A stretch of DNA of 64,000 nucleotides from Candidatus Gastranaerophilales bacterium (GTDB lineage: Bacteria; Cyanobacteriota; Vampirovibrionia; Gastranaerophilales; Gastranaerophilaceae). The notes under the pieces are model-generated. The model ran no database searches and was not told the DNA's origin. It worked only from the letters and a program-made list of their open reading frames with translations. The stretch covers positions 1 to 64,000 of the forward strand of contig CALUTJ010000007.1 in assembly GCA_944323685.1 (NCBI GenBank). The letters are read 5' to 3'. Below are positions 33,678-43,600 of this stretch, in pieces. The stretch's first letter is position 1; the number at the start of each line of letters is the position of its first letter. The position numbers were made by a program, and so were the translations under genes.

Positions 33678-33995
33678 GTGAACATTAATTCACTTTCGCC
33701 TGTTAGTTTCAAAGGCGTATATTTTACACAGAGTGCAAACGAGTTTTGCTCGCCAAAAGCAAAACAAAAAATTAAAAAACTTGCTGATGACCCGCATTGT
33801 GTTTATCAAAAAGATGTTTTTGTACAGGCTTTTAAGTCTGATGACAACACAGACCCTGTAGTAAAAGTCGAGGTATACAATCTGTACAGACCGATATACA
33901 AAGAAGGCAAACTCGAAAGTATACAACGGGTGCTGGAAGATACCTACTTTGCTTCCGCAAAAGATTTCAGCGCGGTGCCTATGACAAGAAGATAA
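33678..33995 (+). CDS. Small hypothetical protein with S-F-K-G leader (105 aa)
   Basis: Translation starts at GTG with GAAAGG about 9 bases upstream. The first 13 residues, MNINSLSPVSFKG, are the clearest example of an N/S/P-rich leader ending F-K-G shared with other proteins here. The body is basic then acidic, with two Cys and no membrane segment or signal peptide. No domain is recognised. A GC-rich terminator lies right after the stop. It is monocistronic, diverging from the STAS/rsmI pair. Confidence 0.7.
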   Translation: MNINSLSPVSFKGVYFTQSANEFCSPKAKQKIKKLADDPHCVYQKDVFVQAFKSDDNTDPVVKVEVYNLYRPIYKEGKLESIQRVLEDTYFASAKDFSAVPMTRR

Positions 33996-34007
33996 TTTTT
34001 TATATTA

Positions 34008-34050
34008 AAACGGCGGGGCGGAATTTTTCCGCCCGCCGTTGCTTAAAAAA
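34008..34050. terminator. GC-rich terminator between 33678-33995 and dapB
   Basis: ACGGCGGGGCGG pairs with CCGCCC-GCCGT with one bulge, around AATTTTT. It is shared by convergent genes. Confidence 0.8.
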
Positions 34051-34052
34051 AC

Positions 34053-34835
34053 TTACATTATTTTTTCCAATCCGTATATGAACTCATTATGCGAAGCCAC
34101 ATATTTTATTGCGAGCTTAACACCATCCATATAGCATTTTCTGTCCATTGAGTCGTGGCGGATTGTAAAAATTTGTCCGGAAGCGCCGAATAATACTTCT
34201 TGAGAAGCAATATAACCCGGCATTCTTACGGAATGTATGTGTATGTCGGAATAAGATTTGCCGCCGCGAGCACCTGTTATTGTTTCGGTTTCAGCACAGT
34301 TACCGCCTGTGAAGGTCATTTTCCCTGATTCTGACATCATAAGCGCTGTTTTTATAGCAGTACCCGAGGGTGCATCTTTTTTCTGATTGTGGTGGAGTTC
34401 TATAATTTCTGCGTTATCAAAATATTTTGCAGCCTGTTTTGCAAACATCATCATCAATACAGCGCCTGTTGAAAAGTTTGGCGCAATCAAGCAGCCAAGT
34501 CCCTTAGCTTGTGACATTGAATTTAAAACTTCCATCTGTTCATCGGAAAGTCCGGTGGTACCGATTACCGGTCTGACACCGTTTTCAATACAAGTTTTTG
34601 CATTTTCAAATACTGAAGCAGGCTGGGTAAAATCTACAATAACATCGGGTTTATGTATTTCAATTGCTGATTTTAAATCGCCTATTATTCTTACATCCTT
34701 GTCTGAACACACATCACCGTCGATATTTATTTTGTCAACCGCGCACACAAGCTGAAGCTCATTATCTTTGCAGACAGCTTCTATAACCTCTTTGCCCATT
34801 TTGCCCATGGCTCCGACTACACCGACTTTAATCAT
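34053..34835 (-). CDS. dapB: 4-hydroxy-tetrahydrodipicolinate reductase
   Basis: ATG 34835 is preferred (AAAGGA 7 bases upstream); the frame itself opens at 34898, inside ftsY. The 260-residue enzyme reduces HTPA with NAD(P)H in lysine and diaminopimelate synthesis. The Rossmann motif is GVVGAMGKMG (about 5-14). The catalytic ELHHNQKKDAPSGTA (about 149-163) holds the His pair and Lys. The C-terminal YMDGVKLAIKY is typical. It lies just downstream of ftsY on the same strand, possibly co-transcribed. Confidence 0.96.
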   Translation of the reverse strand: MIKVGVVGAMGKMGKEVIEAVCKDNELQLVCAVDKINIDGDVCSDKDVRIIGDLKSAIEIHKPDVIVDFTQPASVFENAKTCIENGVRPVIGTTGLSDEQMEVLNSMSQAKGLGCLIAPNFSTGAVLMMMFAKQAAKYFDNAEIIELHHNQKKDAPSGTAIKTALMMSESGKMTFTGGNCAETETITGARGGKSYSDIHIHSVRMPGYIASQEVLFGASGQIFTIRHDSMDRKCYMDGVKLAIKYVASHNEFIYGLEKIM

Positions 34836-34891
34836 ATTATTATCCTTTCTTGTTTCTATTTTATGCAGAAAATCAAACCGGTAAAAACCGA

Positions 34892-35935
34892 TTAGCAAAA
34901 TAATGCTTTTACAAAATCTGATGCGCTAAAATCCTTGAGGTCTTCCATTTTTTCACCGACTCCGATTAATTTTACAGGCAGGTTCATCTCTTTTGCAATG
35001 GAAATTATTATCCCGCCTTTAGCGGAACCGTCAAGTTTTGTCAGTGCAACAGAGGTCAAGTTTACGCATTCGCTGAACACTTTTGCCTGAGAAAGTCCGT
35101 TTTGTCCTGTGTTGGCGTCCAGTACAAGCATAGATTCTCTTAAAGAATCAGGCGCATTTTTGTCAATGACGCTTTTTATTTTAGAAAGCTCCTGCATAAG
35201 GTTAAACTTGTTTTGCAGTCTGCCTGCGGTATCAACGAGAATTACATCATAATTTTCATCTTTTGCTTTTTTTATTGCATCAAAAACAACAGATGCGGGG
35301 TCTGCACCGTCATTTCTGACAATGTCGGCTCCTGCTCGTTTGCTCCAGATATCAAGCTGTTCTTCTGCTGCTGCACGGAAAGTATCCCCTGCCGCAACCA
35401 GCACTTTTTTGCCCTGCTGCTTAAACCTGTATGCAAGCTTTGCGATAAGTGTTGTTTTGCCTGCACCGTTTACCCCAACAATAAAGTAAAGATTGAGTTC
35501 ATTGCATTTGTAATTTAAAGAGTTTGAACCCGCAGCGTTAAGTATTGAAGAAAATTCGTTTTGAAGATACTCTCTGACCTGCGACGGCTTCATATTGTTT
35601 TGTTTACGAAGCTTGTCAACGATTGAAGATGCCGTATTAACACCTAAATCTGCTTTTATTAGCAGTTCTTCCATATCATCAAGTATAAATTCGTCGAACT
35701 CTTCTTCTTGTTCAACCTGCTTGACAATATTACCTACAAGTGATTGAGAAGTATTTTCAATTGTTTTTTTTAAAGATTCAAATGTCAGAGAGAAAAAATT
35801 CTTTTTTTCCTGCGCAGCCGGCTGCTGTGCCTGATGCTCTGGTTCAGTGTGGAAAGATTCCCCTGAAGGTACCTGTATGGTATCTTCGTGAGGCGGCTGT
35901 GTTTTTGTATCTTTTTTCTTAAAAAAGTCAAACAT
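34892..35935 (-). CDS. ftsY: Signal recognition particle receptor FtsY
   Basis: This SRP-GTPase of 347 residues has a short acidic/Gln-rich N-terminal A region (about 1-50), then N and G domains with GVNGAGKTTLIAKLA (P-loop, about 153), DTFRAAAEEQLDIW, LVDTAGRL and TKLDGSAKGG. It docks ribosome-SRP complexes at the membrane for co-translational insertion. The A domain is shorter than in E. coli, as in Gram-positives and Cyanobacteria. Order nusB-ftsY-dapB on the minus strand. Confidence 0.97.
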   Translation of the reverse strand: MFDFFKKKDTKTQPPHEDTIQVPSGESFHTEPEHQAQQPAAQEKKNFFSLTFESLKKTIENTSQSLVGNIVKQVEQEEEFDEFILDDMEELLIKADLGVNTASSIVDKLRKQNNMKPSQVREYLQNEFSSILNAAGSNSLNYKCNELNLYFIVGVNGAGKTTLIAKLAYRFKQQGKKVLVAAGDTFRAAAEEQLDIWSKRAGADIVRNDGADPASVVFDAIKKAKDENYDVILVDTAGRLQNKFNLMQELSKIKSVIDKNAPDSLRESMLVLDANTGQNGLSQAKVFSECVNLTSVALTKLDGSAKGGIIISIAKEMNLPVKLIGVGEKMEDLKDFSASDFVKALFC

Positions 35936-36004
35936 TGTTTGTTATCCTGCTGGGGTTAATACATAGCTTTATAAAATACGGTGATAGTATTGTTTAAGCA
36001 AAAG

Positions 36005-36670
36005 TTATAAATTTTCTCTTTTTTTCTCGTCAATAACTTTGCCTAAAATACCGTTGATAAATGAAGAGGAATCATCCGTAGAGTATTTTTTAGCAAGCTC
36101 AAGAGCCTCATCAACAACAACTTTCACCGGTGCGCTTTCAATGTACACAAGCTCAGCTATTGCGATTCTTAAAATATCTTTGTCGATTTTTACGAGTCTG
36201 TCAATATCCCACCCGCGGGCAAACTTCTTGATAAGTCCGTCAATCTCTGTGGCATGTTCTTTAAAAGTAGCGGCAATTTCTATGACATAATTTTTTACGT
36301 CGCCTGTGTATTCAAGCGCGGTCATTTCTGCAATTTCGAGTGCGAGAACAACTTTTTCGCAAATATTTAAAAGTTCATCTAGTCTTCCGCTAAGGTCGGA
36401 TGTCATAGGCAATGCAACCGGAATATTGTTGGATTGCAACGGTCTTGAAAGGTTCACGGGGCTTTCTGCTTCATAAGTGTCAACATATTCTTTCATTGCG
36501 TTGATTGCGCCAACCGACACTTTAAGCTCATCAAGAGCATTATTGGTTAACGTTCTTACCGATTTTAATATAATATCTTCAAACTCTGCCTGATTGTATT
36601 GTGTTATTTTTTTGTCAAATTGAGAAAATAAAATTAATGCCAATTCTCTTGCAGCTCTTCTTGCTTGCAT
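36005..36670 (-). CDS. nusB: Transcription antitermination factor NusB, long form
   Basis: The protein has 221 residues against about 140 in E. coli. The start ARRAARELALILFSQFD and the C-terminal IAELVYIESAPVKVVVDEAL, then ELAKKYSTDDSSSFINGILGK are diagnostic of NusB. The middle (about 60-145) is an extra helical insert, a length class also seen in Cyanobacteria. With NusE (S10) it binds boxA in rRNA leaders. It is the first gene of the nusB-ftsY-dapB group, and a 570-bp gap lies upstream. Confidence 0.9.
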   Translation of the reverse strand: MQARRAARELALILFSQFDKKITQYNQAEFEDIILKSVRTLTNNALDELKVSVGAINAMKEYVDTYEAESPVNLSRPLQSNNIPVALPMTSDLSGRLDELLNICEKVVLALEIAEMTALEYTGDVKNYVIEIAATFKEHATEIDGLIKKFARGWDIDRLVKIDKDILRIAIAELVYIESAPVKVVVDEALELAKKYSTDDSSSFINGILGKVIDEKKRENL

Positions 36671-37035
36671 AATTTTTCCTTATCTTGTCTGTTGCTTAAG
36701 TTTTATTATATGTCAAAAAAAGTATTAATAAAAAAATAACTAAAAAATTTTGTATTAACTTTTGTAAAAAGTGTATTTTCTCATTAATCTTTTTGTTTGA
36801 CCGGAATTATGAGAGTGCATAAATGTGTTTTTAAAAGAAAGTTTTGTTTTGTTGTTTTTAAATATTTTTCTAAGAAGAGGGAAAATATCTGTTTAGTGCA
36901 TTGATGTTTTGAGCGCTGTAATCAAGTCTACAGGACAAATTTAACAATACTGTTAGATTATAATATAATTTATTATTTTTATATTTGTAAACAAATATTA
37001 CAAACATTTGGAAAATTTTTTTTAATTTAGGCAAT

Positions 37036-37063
37036 TTTACAAAATAAAAATACTTTATATAAG
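37036..37063 (+). promoter_or_regulatory. Candidate promoter of the 37070 small RNA
   Basis: TTTACA (37036-37041), 16-base spacer, TATAAG (37058-37063). Confidence 0.4.
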
Positions 37064-37069
37064 AGTAAG

Positions 37070-37235
37070 GGAAATCTAAAATTTAAAGGAAGCAATTAAC
37101 CATTAAAATCTTTTAAGTTCAAAGATTGAACTACAGTTAAAACAAACGACAATTAAAGTTTTATCCATATACTCTCTCTCTCTTAATATCCTCGTGTTTA
37201 TTTAATGCTTGACGAAATGCTCAAGCATTTTTTTT
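37070..37235 (+). ncRNA. Candidate intergenic small RNA with its own terminator
   Basis: A promoter-like pair upstream and a terminator at 37205-37235 (ATGCTTGA/TCAAGCAT perfect stem, then eight T) enclose about 165 nt with no start codon after its one good Shine-Dalgarno-like word (AAAGGAAG, 37085-37092). The T-tract is on the plus-strand side only, so the hairpin does not serve the minus-strand gene that ends at 37243. No known RNA family is recognised. Confidence 0.4.
37205..37235 (+). terminator. Plus-strand intrinsic terminator with no plus-strand gene upstream
   Basis: ATGCTTGA and TCAAGCAT form a perfect 8-bp stem followed by eight T. There is no coding gene upstream on this strand. 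Confidence 0.8.
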
Positions 37236-37242
37236 ATGTTTA

Positions 37243-39006
37243 CTAATCATCAAAAAAATCATCTTCCGATACTTCGTTATGCAGATAATTTCTGTTGGGG
37301 ACAAATTGTGCAAACAAGCCATGTAGCCCCGGAGCATTTGTATCGCTGCCCATATAAGGGAAAACAATAGCTGTAGTTGCAAGGATATGCTTATCAAATC
37401 TGATTAGTTTTAGCAACTCATTAGCGTAATCCTGCTTTAAATCTTCCGGCCAGTTTATTTTTTGTGTATCAACGTTTACAAAATCGTCTGCTTTTTCTCT
37501 TGATGCATATTGGATATTCTTTTTTATCCTGTTTTGGGCTGCATTTGTGCTTAAAACTGATGCAAACAAAATATTTGTATCGTCTCTTTGGGTTTTAATA
37601 TTACTTGCTTCTGCCTGATAATTAAACATTTCATACATTATTGTATTGCCTGAGATAAAACAATCATCGAGTATAACAATTGTCGACTTTTCAGGCAGTT
37701 TCAAATCCGTGCGCGCGTTATAAGAACTGCCTTTCCAGTAAATAATTTTATCATCTGGAATATTATTAACATTCTGAAACTGATATGCTATAAGCCCAAA
37801 GCTTTTGTTTGGATTAAGCACTGTATAATAGATATTTTTTGTCGGGTATCCTTTTTCTTTTACTGATTGAATAATTTTTTTATGCAGAATTTTGAGTTTT
37901 TGGCTTAAAGAAGCAGGCGAATAAACCGCAAGATTTTTATTAAGGTAATCCAGCAAAATATTTTCCATTAATTCAGGTTCAACGTTGCGGGAATGTTTTG
38001 CGAAAGTTTGTACAAAATCAATAAATTGTTCTTTTGTCGGCATAACAGGGCGCAAATTTTGTGCAATTGTTTGAGAATCAATATTTTCTGAATGCTTTGG
38101 TTGCATATGCAAAGGCGTAAAACCCAGCTCTTTTATTGCCTTTAGATTTTGAGAATTAAACAGTACATCTAATAGCTTTTGGTGCGAAAACTCGGGATGT
38201 TCGCCTTTTAAAGTCCTGTATTTTTCTGTAAAATTAAACACTTCCTGTTCAAAACTCTTACCCTGATTCAAAAAATTATAAGAATTTTCAAAATTATCAA
38301 TATACACAGGAACAAACATCTCATTGTTCAAAAAATCTCTTTTAAAAGCATCGGGTTCTGCTGATTTTATTTTTTGAAAAAGTTTAATTGAATTTTTATC
38401 TAAAATCAGAGCTGCTTTTTTTCTTCCGTAGTTCATCGGATATTTAAAAAATGTCAAATAATCCAGCACACACCCCAGCGGAACACCGAGTTTTTGGGGG
38501 ATGTGTGTAATAACCTTAGGGCTGTATTCTCCCTTAATTTTTAAAACAGCGTCCATTGAAAACGGATTTTGTGTTTTTTCTTTGACTGTTTTGTCTTGAT
38601 AAGTGAGCAATGCCGAAAAATCAAAAACTTCGCTTATGCCTTTGGTATACAAATCAGAAGCAATGTGTTGCATCGAAGCATAGCTGCTGTATTCTGACAT
38701 TGCCCCCATAACGGAATAGATTTCTTTATTATCAATATCAGGAAAAGCTGACTTAACTTTTGCGGCAATTTTTTCAATGTCGTCTGCTTTAATAACCTGC
38801 AATGAATCTTCTATCTTTTTATAAGATTTTTCTATACGCGAACTGCTAATATCTTTGTCTAATGCAGTTAAAGAACATTCAAAAGTGTCTGGCTCGCAGG
38901 GGATAGCGTGCAAAGAATATCCTGACAGATTCGGCGTATTTATTATACAGCGTGATTGCGGAGCGTTTGGTTTATTAAAATTGTAATTTAAAACAGGTAA
39001 AATCAT
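37243..39006 (-). CDS. Large hypothetical protein with phosphoribosyltransferase-like C-terminal motif
   Basis: This is a 587-residue protein without signal peptide or membrane segments. The N-terminal 45 residues are Asn/Pro/Cys-rich like other leaders here. The middle (about 60-380) is helical and unrecognised. Near residue 440, TIVILDDCFISGNT fits the PRPP-binding loop of type I phosphoribosyltransferases (hydrophobic-D-D-x(4)-[SG]-x-T), followed by a plausible flanking fold (NILFASVLSTNAAQ). PRTase-like domains act in nucleotide salvage, competence (ComF) or regulation. The loop resemblance is seen; the activity is inferred and could be absent. It is divergent from the candidate small RNA, and a J-domain gene lies upstream. 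Confidence 0.65.
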   Translation of the reverse strand: MILPVLNYNFNKPNAPQSRCIINTPNLSGYSLHAIPCEPDTFECSLTALDKDISSSRIEKSYKKIEDSLQVIKADDIEKIAAKVKSAFPDIDNKEIYSVMGAMSEYSSYASMQHIASDLYTKGISEVFDFSALLTYQDKTVKEKTQNPFSMDAVLKIKGEYSPKVITHIPQKLGVPLGCVLDYLTFFKYPMNYGRKKAALILDKNSIKLFQKIKSAEPDAFKRDFLNNEMFVPVYIDNFENSYNFLNQGKSFEQEVFNFTEKYRTLKGEHPEFSHQKLLDVLFNSQNLKAIKELGFTPLHMQPKHSENIDSQTIAQNLRPVMPTKEQFIDFVQTFAKHSRNVEPELMENILLDYLNKNLAVYSPASLSQKLKILHKKIIQSVKEKGYPTKNIYYTVLNPNKSFGLIAYQFQNVNNIPDDKIIYWKGSSYNARTDLKLPEKSTIVILDDCFISGNTIMYEMFNYQAEASNIKTQRDDTNILFASVLSTNAAQNRIKKNIQYASREKADDFVNVDTQKINWPEDLKQDYANELLKLIRFDKHILATTAIVFPYMGSDTNAPGLHGLFAQFVPNRNYLHNEVSEDDFFDD

Positions 39007-39081
39007 TTTCCGTTACGGCTTTTCTTCAATCCCCATGCTATCTTTTGATATAAAAAGCGAACATAAAAAATTTTGCGCACT

Positions 39082-39654
39082 TTAGTGTTTTTCTGTAACA
39101 AAAAGGTTTACAAACCCCAGAACAACGTTGCTGATGACATCTGCGCCATGCCAGACAAGCGCAACAACAAAAAATGCAGGCTGCATAAAAAGCCGCACAA
39201 TTAATGGTAGAGCCATTGCATCCGAGTTTATCAAATACAATTTGTCAAAAAAAGAGCCGCTGCATGTATTTTTTTTGCCTTCTTCTATGTTTTTTTCAAA
39301 ATCACTGTAATATTTATTAGCATCTGTGTATTTATTCTCATATTTTTTTTGAACTTTTTCTCTTACTTCTTGAGAAACGGGATTGTAAGAGGATGAAGAA
39401 TAATAAGTTTTTGTTTGTTTTTTTCCTTTTACGGAACCAAACATAACTTTGTTGTATTCGTTGCGCAGGCGAAAATCTGACAATACCTCATAAGCTTCAT
39501 TAATGTCTTTCATCATCTGTTTGCTTTCCGGCGAATTTTCGTTCAAATCAGGGTGCCAGCGTTTGACAAGCTTTTTATATGCCTGTTTGATTTTGTTTTC
39601 ATCATCTGTAGGCTCTATACCAAGTATCTTGTAGTAATTCCGGTTAAAATTCAT
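39082..39654 (-). CDS. J-domain protein with C-terminal membrane segments
   Basis: Residues 5-68 are a J domain: YYKILGIEPTDDENKIKQAY, then LVKRWHPDLNE with the essential HPD, then INEAYEVLSDFRLRNEYNK. There is no G/F region or zinc finger, so it is a class C-type J-protein, not DnaJ itself. The linker (about 75-125) is Ser/Lys-rich. About 140-185 is hydrophobic (ALPLIVRLFMQPAFFVVALV...VVLGFVNLF), placing it in the membrane. J domains stimulate DnaK-type Hsp70 ATPase. The partner and cargo are unknown. Confidence 0.88.
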   Translation of the reverse strand: MNFNRNYYKILGIEPTDDENKIKQAYKKLVKRWHPDLNENSPESKQMMKDINEAYEVLSDFRLRNEYNKVMFGSVKGKKQTKTYYSSSSYNPVSQEVREKVQKKYENKYTDANKYYSDFEKNIEEGKKNTCSGSFFDKLYLINSDAMALPLIVRLFMQPAFFVVALVWHGADVISNVVLGFVNLFVTEKH

Positions 39655-39764
39655 TTGTAAAATGCCTGAAAGTTGTAAATTGAACCAACATCAACAATTT
39701 TATCATATAATAGCAATAATTTTTATTCATAAGTTTTGTAGAAAAACAAAAACAGGATACCTGA

Positions 39765-40625
39765 ATGAATATAAATGATTTAAACAGCCTTTTACAATTT
39801 GATTTTGTAAGACCAACAAAAATAAAAGTCCAAAAAGATGAACATCGTGTTTTGCCTGATAATTTGAAAAACGATGTATTTGAAAAATCCCAAAAACCTT
39901 TTGAAATCCAAATTAAACATACATGCCCGAAATCAACTGCAACAAAGAATATAAATGTCACAATAAATCCTCTTGATAAAGGCACAATATACAAAAAAGT
40001 TTTAAATAACAAAACGGGCAAAACAGAAAAAGTTCCTATGCAGGTTGATATAGCGAAATCTCAAGAAAAAACAGGGGTAAGCTATTATTTTTTGAATCCT
40101 AAAAATCACGAGGAAATCGGGTTTGTTGTCATAGACGACTGGCAAAAAGCAAGGCGCAATTATTTGCTTGATTTTGATGCAACATATAATTCAAAATTGC
40201 TTGAAGATTATCCTGAACTGGGGATTTTCGGTGATAGGATTTCAATATACTACTTACAAAATAATGATGAAAGCAAATATTGCGGAATCGGAAAATTAGC
40301 AGACAGGATAGCGATTGAATACTGTCTGCAAGAAGGCATTGAGCCAAATATAATTTCTCTGGCCGATACAAATTCTCATGTGGCACATTACAAAAGGGGA
40401 AGAAGATTTCTGCCGGTCACACCGGAGGACACAATAAATTACAGAGTCTTTTTAGAAAAATACGGAACAGACGATCCTAATAAAATCATAGAAGCAAGAA
40501 TCGCGGCAGCAACCGATGGTCAAAAAGTTGATACGACAGACTTGTCAGGGCTTTATATGTATATGCCGCAAGAGATTATAGACAAGTATATTGAAGAAAT
40601 AAAGAAAAATCCTACATTGCATTAG
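39765..40625 (+). CDS. Hypothetical protein with GNAT-like acetyltransferase fold
   Basis: The protein has 286 residues. The N-terminal 115 residues are basic and unrecognised. From about 120 the pattern fits GNAT: EIGFVVIDDW, then YLQNNDESKYCGIGKLADRIAIEYCLQEGI (about 164-193), where C-G-I-G-K-L-A matches the acetyl-CoA loop Q/R-x-x-G-x-G/A. SHVAHYKRGRRF follows, as the usual A-x-x-x-Y-x-x-x-G-F end of the domain. It probably transfers an acyl group to an unknown acceptor. Evidence is motif-level only. The gene diverges from the J-protein gene. Confidence 0.6.
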   Translation: MNINDLNSLLQFDFVRPTKIKVQKDEHRVLPDNLKNDVFEKSQKPFEIQIKHTCPKSTATKNINVTINPLDKGTIYKKVLNNKTGKTEKVPMQVDIAKSQEKTGVSYYFLNPKNHEEIGFVVIDDWQKARRNYLLDFDATYNSKLLEDYPELGIFGDRISIYYLQNNDESKYCGIGKLADRIAIEYCLQEGIEPNIISLADTNSHVAHYKRGRRFLPVTPEDTINYRVFLEKYGTDDPNKIIEARIAAATDGQKVDTTDLSGLYMYMPQEIIDKYIEEIKKNPTLH

Positions 40626-40641
40626 GCAATTTATGCTATAA

Positions 40642-40681
40642 AAAATCCTCTGCTGATTATAGCCGGCAGAGGATTTTGGGT
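40642..40681. terminator. Bidirectional terminator ending the rpoBC operon and 39765-40625
   Basis: AAAATCCTCTGC pairs perfectly with GCAGAGGATTTT around 12 bases. On the minus strand six T follow, which suits termination after rpoC2. Confidence 0.88.
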
Positions 40682-40698
40682 TTTATTAGTTATTAAAT

Positions 40699-43600
40699 TT
40701 ATTCGTCACCAACCGTAAAGTCGGGAGCACCGAACATACCTTCGATTTCTTCCAGTATTGCGGAAGGTTTACGGGCATTGTTCTTTTGTGCTGCTCTTCT
40801 TTGAGCTTCTTTATCTTTTTCTTCGGAAGCGTGTGTCAAGTGGTAGTAACCTGTACCGGCAGGAATTAATCTACCGATGATTACGTTTTCTTTAAGACCT
40901 CTTAACAAGTCTTTTTTGCCGTCAACAGCTGCTTCTGTAAGGATTCTTGTAGTTTCCTGGAAGGAAGCTGCGGAGATAAAGCTTTCTGTGTTCAAAGAAG
41001 CTTTTGTAATACCGAGTAATACAGGTTCGTAAGTAGCAGGTTGTCCGCCGGCTTCTTCTACTGCCTGGTTTTCAATTTCGAGTGATTGAATTTCAACCAG
41101 TTCACCCGGAAGAAGTTTTGTGTCGCCGGAATCAACTACTTTAACTTTCTTAGTCATCTGACGAACGATGATTTCAACGTGTTTATCGGCAATTTCTACA
41201 CCCTGAGAACGGTATACTCTTTGTACTTCGTCTACAAGGTACTGCTGTGCAGCTTCAATACCGTTCAATCTGATAACATCGTGAGGGTTCAACGGACCGC
41301 TTGTTAAAGGCTGACCTACGTGGATTTGTTGTTTATCCTGAACGATGATATTTGAATCAATCGGATATTTGATTTCTGTTCTGCCGTTTTCACTGTTCAA
41401 GTACAATCTCGGTACATCGTCTTCGATTTCGATTTCGGCAACAGCGTCAAATTCTGCAAGGATAGCTGAATCTTTAGGCTTACGGCCTTCAAGAAGTTCT
41501 TCTACCCTCGGAAGACCTTGTACGATGTCGCCTGTTTTTTGTCTTTCAAATACGAGGTTGGCTAACATATCACCTCTGAGTACGAGAGAACCTGAATCAA
41601 CCTGTAACATAGTACCGGGGCTGATTAAGTACGGACGGCCGATACGGATTTTTACCGAATCTTTTCCGACTTCAACAACACGGCCTGATGTAGGAGTTGT
41701 TTCGCCGCTTTCTGAGATTACTCCGTCACGTCTTACAAAATCGCCTTCTTTTACGACAGGTTTTGTTTTGAGTTTAACTGTTTGTTCTACGTTATCAGAG
41801 ATAAGAAGCAATCTTCTCAAGTCTTCTCTGTCTGATTTTATGCTTGCAACACCATCATTTACTGCAAGTACCTGAGTTTTTGCAACAGGTTCTTTCGGTG
41901 CTATTGTTTGACCGTCTTCTACAAGAAGTTCTGTTTGCAGAGAAGCTTTATTGGTACCTTCAACTTCACGTCTTACGATTAATGTTTCAAGTACAACAAC
42001 CTTCAATGCATTATCCTTGGTCATTTCAACCATACCTTTTAAGTGGCTCAAATAACCCTGCATTTGAAGAACAAGACTTGTTCTTGTCAATGTAGAACCG
42101 TCAAGGTTTCTTACTCTTGCACCGTCTTTGTACTGCAATTGAGTAACAGGAACGATGCTGATAGCTTCGTCTGTACTTTCAAATTCAATACTTACTGATT
42201 TCGGTTTGATTTCGAACTGTTGAACAGGTCTTACAAGGATTTGAATCGGTTTGTTAGTGATATTTTCTTCATCAAGTGATGTAACATCGATTTCTTCATC
42301 AAGGTCATCAATTTCAAGATTATCATCTTCAGATTCAAGAATAGTAACGATAGATGTCTGTTTAGCCTTGATTTTACCTGCGATAACAGTTCCGGCTTCA
42401 ACAACTTCACCTTCTTCTACCTTTAAGTCGCCTATAGATTCGAGTGTATAAATTTCACCCGGTCTTACTACAACTTCGTGGATGATATCATTGAATTCTT
42501 TGATTTCAACAATACCGTCGATGTGGGTATAAAGGTCTTTTACAACCTCTGTACCTGCTGTAACAAAGGTATTGTTTTCAACCATTTTCAATGTAACGTC
42601 TTTGCTTATCTGGTGAACTTCTTCAGGTATGAAAATAACTGAACCCGGTTTTGTAATAATCTGGTTTTCGTCAACTTCGATACCCTGATATCTGATTTCA
42701 CCTGATGAGTTAACTGCGTATTCATCGTCTAAGAGTTCTGCGATAATCATACCGTTTTCAACAGAAGTATCAGCAGGTGATTTAACGATGTATTTTTCAC
42801 CGGTTGAATCAACTGTCCAGAACTGTTCTTTTTTAGTTGTTTCAAAAGTTGCGTTAGAAGGTGCAATAGAAGCGATAACGATTGTCAATTCTTTACCCTG
42901 AACAATCTTTTTAATCTTCTTACCGTCAAATTTAACTTCTTCTACAACAAGGTTGTCGCCGACTCTTACTTCACCGCCGTGTTCTGATGAAATATGAGTT
43001 TCTGCAAGTTTTTCACCTGTTTTAACTTTTTGTCCGTCTTTAACAAGTATTTTAGAACCGCCCGGAAGGTTGTAAACATCGCCGCCTAAAACCCAAACAA
43101 TACCGTTTTTGTTGGCTGTTCTTGATACGTTGCCCTGTCTGTCTTTCTTTTCGTCTGCAACAAAGTCTTCGAAGAATACTTCACCTGACAAATCAGAGTT
43201 AATATCTTTTGTAGCTTTTTCTGTCAAGCGGCTTCCGTCACCTGATGAAGCAGGTTCAAACTCTGCAATCATATCACCTTTTTTGATAGTCATACCGTTA
43301 GCTACAAACATTTTTGCGCCTGTCGGTATGTGATATTTTCTGGATAACTTAGCGCCTTTAACTTCTAAATCGCCTTCTTGGATGTTAACCTGAACGATAT
43401 CACCGTGACGGGTTCTCATTTCTTTTGTTCTTAATTTAGAAACAACTTCCCCATCGATTTCGGCATTAATGTGTTTCATCGCACCTGAACCTTTGAATAC
43501 ACCGCCTGTGTGGAAGGTTCTCATTGTAAGCTGTGTACCCGGTTCACCGATTGACTGAGCTGCGATAATACCGATTGCTTCGCCGACATCAACCATTTTT

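Larger units (their letters stand above)
36671..37242. other. Large AT-rich gap; holds one candidate RNA
   Basis: No protein-coding gene is supported in these 570 bp. The right part holds a plus-strand promoter-like pair, a transcript of about 165 nt and a perfect terminator (see 37070-37235). The left 350 bp are very AT-rich, and I see nothing in them beyond the expected nusB promoter. Confidence 0.5.

Noticed and set aside
36671-37036. Known structured RNA (6S, SRP, RNase P, tmRNA) in the large gap
   Set aside because: None of the conserved core words of these RNAs could be found; the sequence is plain AT-rich.
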